From positions 1 to 7,365 of the forward strand of contig QIHH01000084.1 of NCBI GenBank assembly GCA_003230195.1: a stretch of DNA of 7,365 nucleotides, in the 5' to 3' direction. A program made the position numbers and the translations under genes. The notes below the pieces were generated by a model, which was not told where the DNA came from, searched no databases, and saw only the letters and a list, made by a program, of their open reading frames with translations. Of this stretch, positions 5,632-7,365 are shown in pieces (position 1 is the stretch's first letter; each line of letters opens with the position of its first letter). This stretch comes from Gammaproteobacteria bacterium (GTDB lineage: Bacteria; Pseudomonadota; Gammaproteobacteria; SZUA-140).

Positions 5632-6936
5632 TTATTGCTTAGGACGCTCCATCAATGTTTCAAAAGTCGTCGTCTGATCTTCAACCTGAATTTTATCCAG
5701 AACCCAGTCAACAACCATTTCTTCAAGTACAACTGACTCAATTTGGCCTAAACGCTCACGCTCCGCGTAGTACCATTTAACCACTTCATCGGGTGTATCA
5801 TAAGTGGACGCAACGGTTTCAACTGTTTCACGGATCTTCTCAGGAGCAGCTTTAAGATCATTAGACTTTACAATTTCAGAAATCAGCAGGCTTAATGTCA
5901 CACGGCGACGCGCTTGGTCTTCGTACATTTTACCATCCATCATATCCAGCCCACCTACAGGCACACCCTGTTTGCTCAGGTTCGCTTTCATCTGATTCAT
6001 CAGCGCATTGATTTCGTCATCCACCAGACTCTTGGGCAATTCAAGTGAGTTATTCTCAAACAGCATGTCCATCACCGCCTGCTTGGTTTTGCCTTTAATC
6101 GCCTGATCCAGCTCATACTGCATGCTTTTGTTTAGCTCACCGCGCAGATCGTCCAGATTCTCGATGCCAAAATTCTTAGCAAACTCTTCATCGATTTCTG
6201 GCAGCTTTGCCACAGAAACTGATTGAATGGTGACCGCAAATTCAGCAGCTTTTCCTGCGAGTTCAACAGCCTGATAATCCTCAGGAAAAGTCACACTCAC
6301 CGTTGTCTCGTCGCCCTTTGAACGGCCGACTAGCTGATCTTCAAAACCAGGAATAAAAGTACTGGAACCCAGCACTAAGGTCACATTTTCACCTTCACCA
6401 CCTGCAAACTTCTCACCATCAACAGAACCAACAAAATCAACAACCAACTGATCTTCTATTTTAGCAGCCCTGTCTATTTCTTCCCACTCAACGCGTTGAC
6501 GGCGCATTTTATCGATCATCCCATCAATATCTCTTGCGGCGATCTCAGCGGCAGGTCTTGCAACACTCACCCCCTCAAATGACGCCAATTCAACATCCGG
6601 GTAAACTTCAAAAGTTGCAGTGAATTCAATGTTGTCACTCTCAGTTGTCAGCTTAGGCTCAAAAACAGGCATGCCTGCTGGCTGTAATTTCTCAGCCGTC
6701 AGTGCTTCATAAAAACTAGTCCGGGTCACTTCATCCATCACTTCCTGACGCACTTTAGGCCCATATTTGTTTGCAACAACCTTGGCTGGTACTTTGCCCG
6801 GACGAAAACCAGGCAAATTCACTGTACGCGACAGTGATTGAAGACGCTTCTGCACCTCTTGATCAACACGTTCAGCAGGCACTGCTACCGTCATTTTACG
6901 TTCCAGCGCGCTAGTGGCCTCTACAGAAACTTGCAT
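5632..6936 (-). CDS. tig: Trigger factor, ribosome-associated chaperone
   Basis: A 434-residue cytoplasmic chaperone that binds near the ribosome exit tunnel and shields nascent chains (E. coli: 432 residues). The N-terminal ribosome-binding domain (about 1-115) starts MQVSVEATSALERK and holds the signature GFRPGKVP at 43-50, the loop that contacts protein L23. The FKBP-like prolyl isomerase domain spans about 150-245, with QLVVDFVGSVDGEKFAGG and FIPGFEDQLVG. The C-terminal arm domain follows (about 246-434), including DDEINALMNQM and the end TTTFETLMERPKQ. The ATG at 6936 is chosen because GAGGA lies 8 nt upstream and the family starts MQVSVE. An in-frame TTG at 6951 overlaps that ribosome binding site and is unlikely. 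It is the first protein gene of the cluster, upstream of clpP as in E. coli. Confidence 0.98.
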   Translation of the reverse strand: MQVSVEATSALERKMTVAVPAERVDQEVQKRLQSLSRTVNLPGFRPGKVPAKVVANKYGPKVRQEVMDEVTRTSFYEALTAEKLQPAGMPVFEPKLTTESDNIEFTATFEVYPDVELASFEGVSVARPAAEIAARDIDGMIDKMRRQRVEWEEIDRAAKIEDQLVVDFVGSVDGEKFAGGEGENVTLVLGSSTFIPGFEDQLVGRSKGDETTVSVTFPEDYQAVELAGKAAEFAVTIQSVSVAKLPEIDEEFAKNFGIENLDDLRGELNKSMQYELDQAIKGKTKQAVMDMLFENNSLELPKSLVDDEINALMNQMKANLSKQGVPVGGLDMMDGKMYEDQARRRVTLSLLISEIVKSNDLKAAPEKIRETVETVASTYDTPDEVVKWYYAERERLGQIESVVLEEMVVDWVLDKIQVEDQTTTFETLMERPKQ

Positions 6937-6985
6937 GTCATCTTTCCTCAATTAACTAAAAATAATTCAATTACAATAAAATCAG

Positions 6986-7161
6986 GTTGTTGAAAAAGCC
7001 TAGGGCGCATAGCAGGAATAAGGCAAAATTCGACGAATGCCCACAATATAGGCACTAAGAAGTGCAGTTTACACGGACTAAATGCGCATTTCGAGCCGAA
7101 TTTTCTGTTATCCACTGACAAATAAAGACAATACAAGCACTTTTGAGGTTTTTTTCAACAA
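6986..7161. mobile_element. Candidate MITE-like element or repeat upstream of tig
   Basis: A block of about 175 bp bounded by inverted ends. The left end reads TTGTTGAAAAAGCCT (6987-7001). The right end, reverse-complemented, reads TTGTTGAAAAAAACCT (7146-7161). ATCAG occurs at both borders (6981-6985 and 7161-7165), consistent with a 5-bp target duplication, although the exact edge is ambiguous by one or two bases. The interior is rich in small dyads: ATTCG-A-CGAAT (7028-7038, inside GGC...GCC), GCACT-AAGA-AGTGC (7052-7065), the 12-bp palindrome AAATGCGCATTT (7080-7091) and TTCG-AGC-CGAA (7090-7100). No transposase is encoded. A minus-strand 62-residue frame across it (6948-7136) has no features of a real protein. 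The mobile nature is inferred; a genome-wide copy count would settle it. Confidence 0.4.
7130..7158 (-). promoter_or_regulatory. tig: Weak candidate promoter for tig
   Basis: TTGAAA (7153-7158, five of six) and TGTATT (7130-7135, four of six) are separated by 17 bp on the minus strand. The -35 box is in the right-hand inverted end of the repeat-like block, so the element may itself supply transcription toward tig. The leader would be about 185 nt. Read-through from tRNA-Leu is an alternative. No better match was found between tRNA-Leu and tig. Confidence 0.25.
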
Positions 7162-7237
7162 TCAGCTCAGTTATTCACGATATCTGTCCATGCCTTGCTG
7201 TGATGCAAGATGTAGTAAACAGGGCTAGATCCCAGCG

Positions 7238-7248
7238 TCACTAAGTGA
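7238..7248. repeat. Short palindrome downstream of tRNA-Leu
   Basis: TCACTAAGTGA is an 11-bp inverted repeat (TCACT/AGTGA around one base), 32 bp beyond the CCA end of tRNA-Leu and lacking a T-run. It may be an operator half-site pair or chance; the function is unknown. Confidence 0.2.
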
Positions 7249-7279
7249 GTCAAAGAGCAAACAATAGAGAGATTAAATA

Positions 7280-7364
7280 TGGTGCGAAAGGAGAGACTCG
7301 AACTCTCACGGGTTGCCCCACTGGTACCTAAAACCAGCGCGTATACCAATTTCGCCACTTTCGC
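7280..7364 (-). tRNA. tRNA-Leu (anticodon UAG)
   Basis: A complete 85-nt class II tRNA with encoded CCA. The acceptor GCGAAAG pairs with CTTTCGC, followed by discriminator A and CCA. The anticodon stem CTGGT/ACCAG encloses the loop TTTAGGT, giving anticodon TAG (reads CTA/CTG-type Leu codons). A long variable arm TGGGGCAACCCGT and the T arm GAGAG-TTCGAGT-CTCTC follow. It lies about 340 bp upstream of tig on the same strand. Its promoter is outside the window, and no clear terminator follows it. Confidence 0.96.
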
Positions 7365-7365
7365 A

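Noticed and set aside
6948..7136. 62-residue minus-strand open frame between tRNA-Leu and tig
   Set aside because: It is rich in C, F, P and W with no domain, lacks a ribosome binding site, and lies almost wholly over the repeat-like block; probably a chance frame in non-coding DNA.
7167..7358. 63-residue minus-strand open frame at the right edge
   Set aside because: It reads through the whole tRNA-Leu gene, so it is not a protein gene.

Overview
The window carries the conserved gammaproteobacterial protein-quality-control cluster. Every real gene is on the minus strand, so transcription runs from high to low coordinates: tRNA-Leu(UAG) - tig - clpP - clpX - lon - hupB - tRNA-Val(UAC) - start of a tRNA-Asp. 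The near-E. coli forms of Lon, ClpX, ClpP, HU and trigger factor, CCA-encoding tRNAs and sigma70/Shine-Dalgarno signals point to a gammaproteobacterium of moderate GC. I cannot name the genus from this stretch.

Layout in transcription order. tRNA-Leu sits at the right edge. A gene-free stretch of about 340 bp follows; most of it is a roughly 175-bp block bounded by inverted TGTTGAAAAA ends and an ATCAG direct repeat, which looks like a small non-coding mobile or repeat element inserted upstream of tig. Next are tig, a 400-bp AT-rich spacer with no clear signal, clpP (most likely starting at an internal ATG with a strong ribosome binding site), a 95-bp spacer with an AT-centred dyad, clpX, a clear hairpin, the lon leader with a possible Shine-Dalgarno-masking helix, lon, a rho-independent terminator, a near-consensus promoter, and hupB. 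The hupB stop codon lies only 10 nt from tRNA-Val.

The genes work together. Trigger factor catches nascent chains at the ribosome. ClpX unfolds tagged proteins into the ClpP chamber, and Lon degrades misfolded and regulatory proteins. HU is a nucleoid protein and a known Lon substrate in E. coli.

The main anomaly is in clpX. The reading frame is broken near codon 347 by what looks like expansion of a CT dinucleotide tract, which makes the ribosome meet CUU UGA. This is the same slip-and-stop sequence used for the +1 programmed frameshift in the release-factor-2 gene prfB. A +1 shift there would give a normal-length 432-residue ClpX. It could be a genuine recoding site, a recent inactivating mutation or an assembly error; the sequence alone cannot decide. 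Otherwise the window is an ordinary housekeeping locus.
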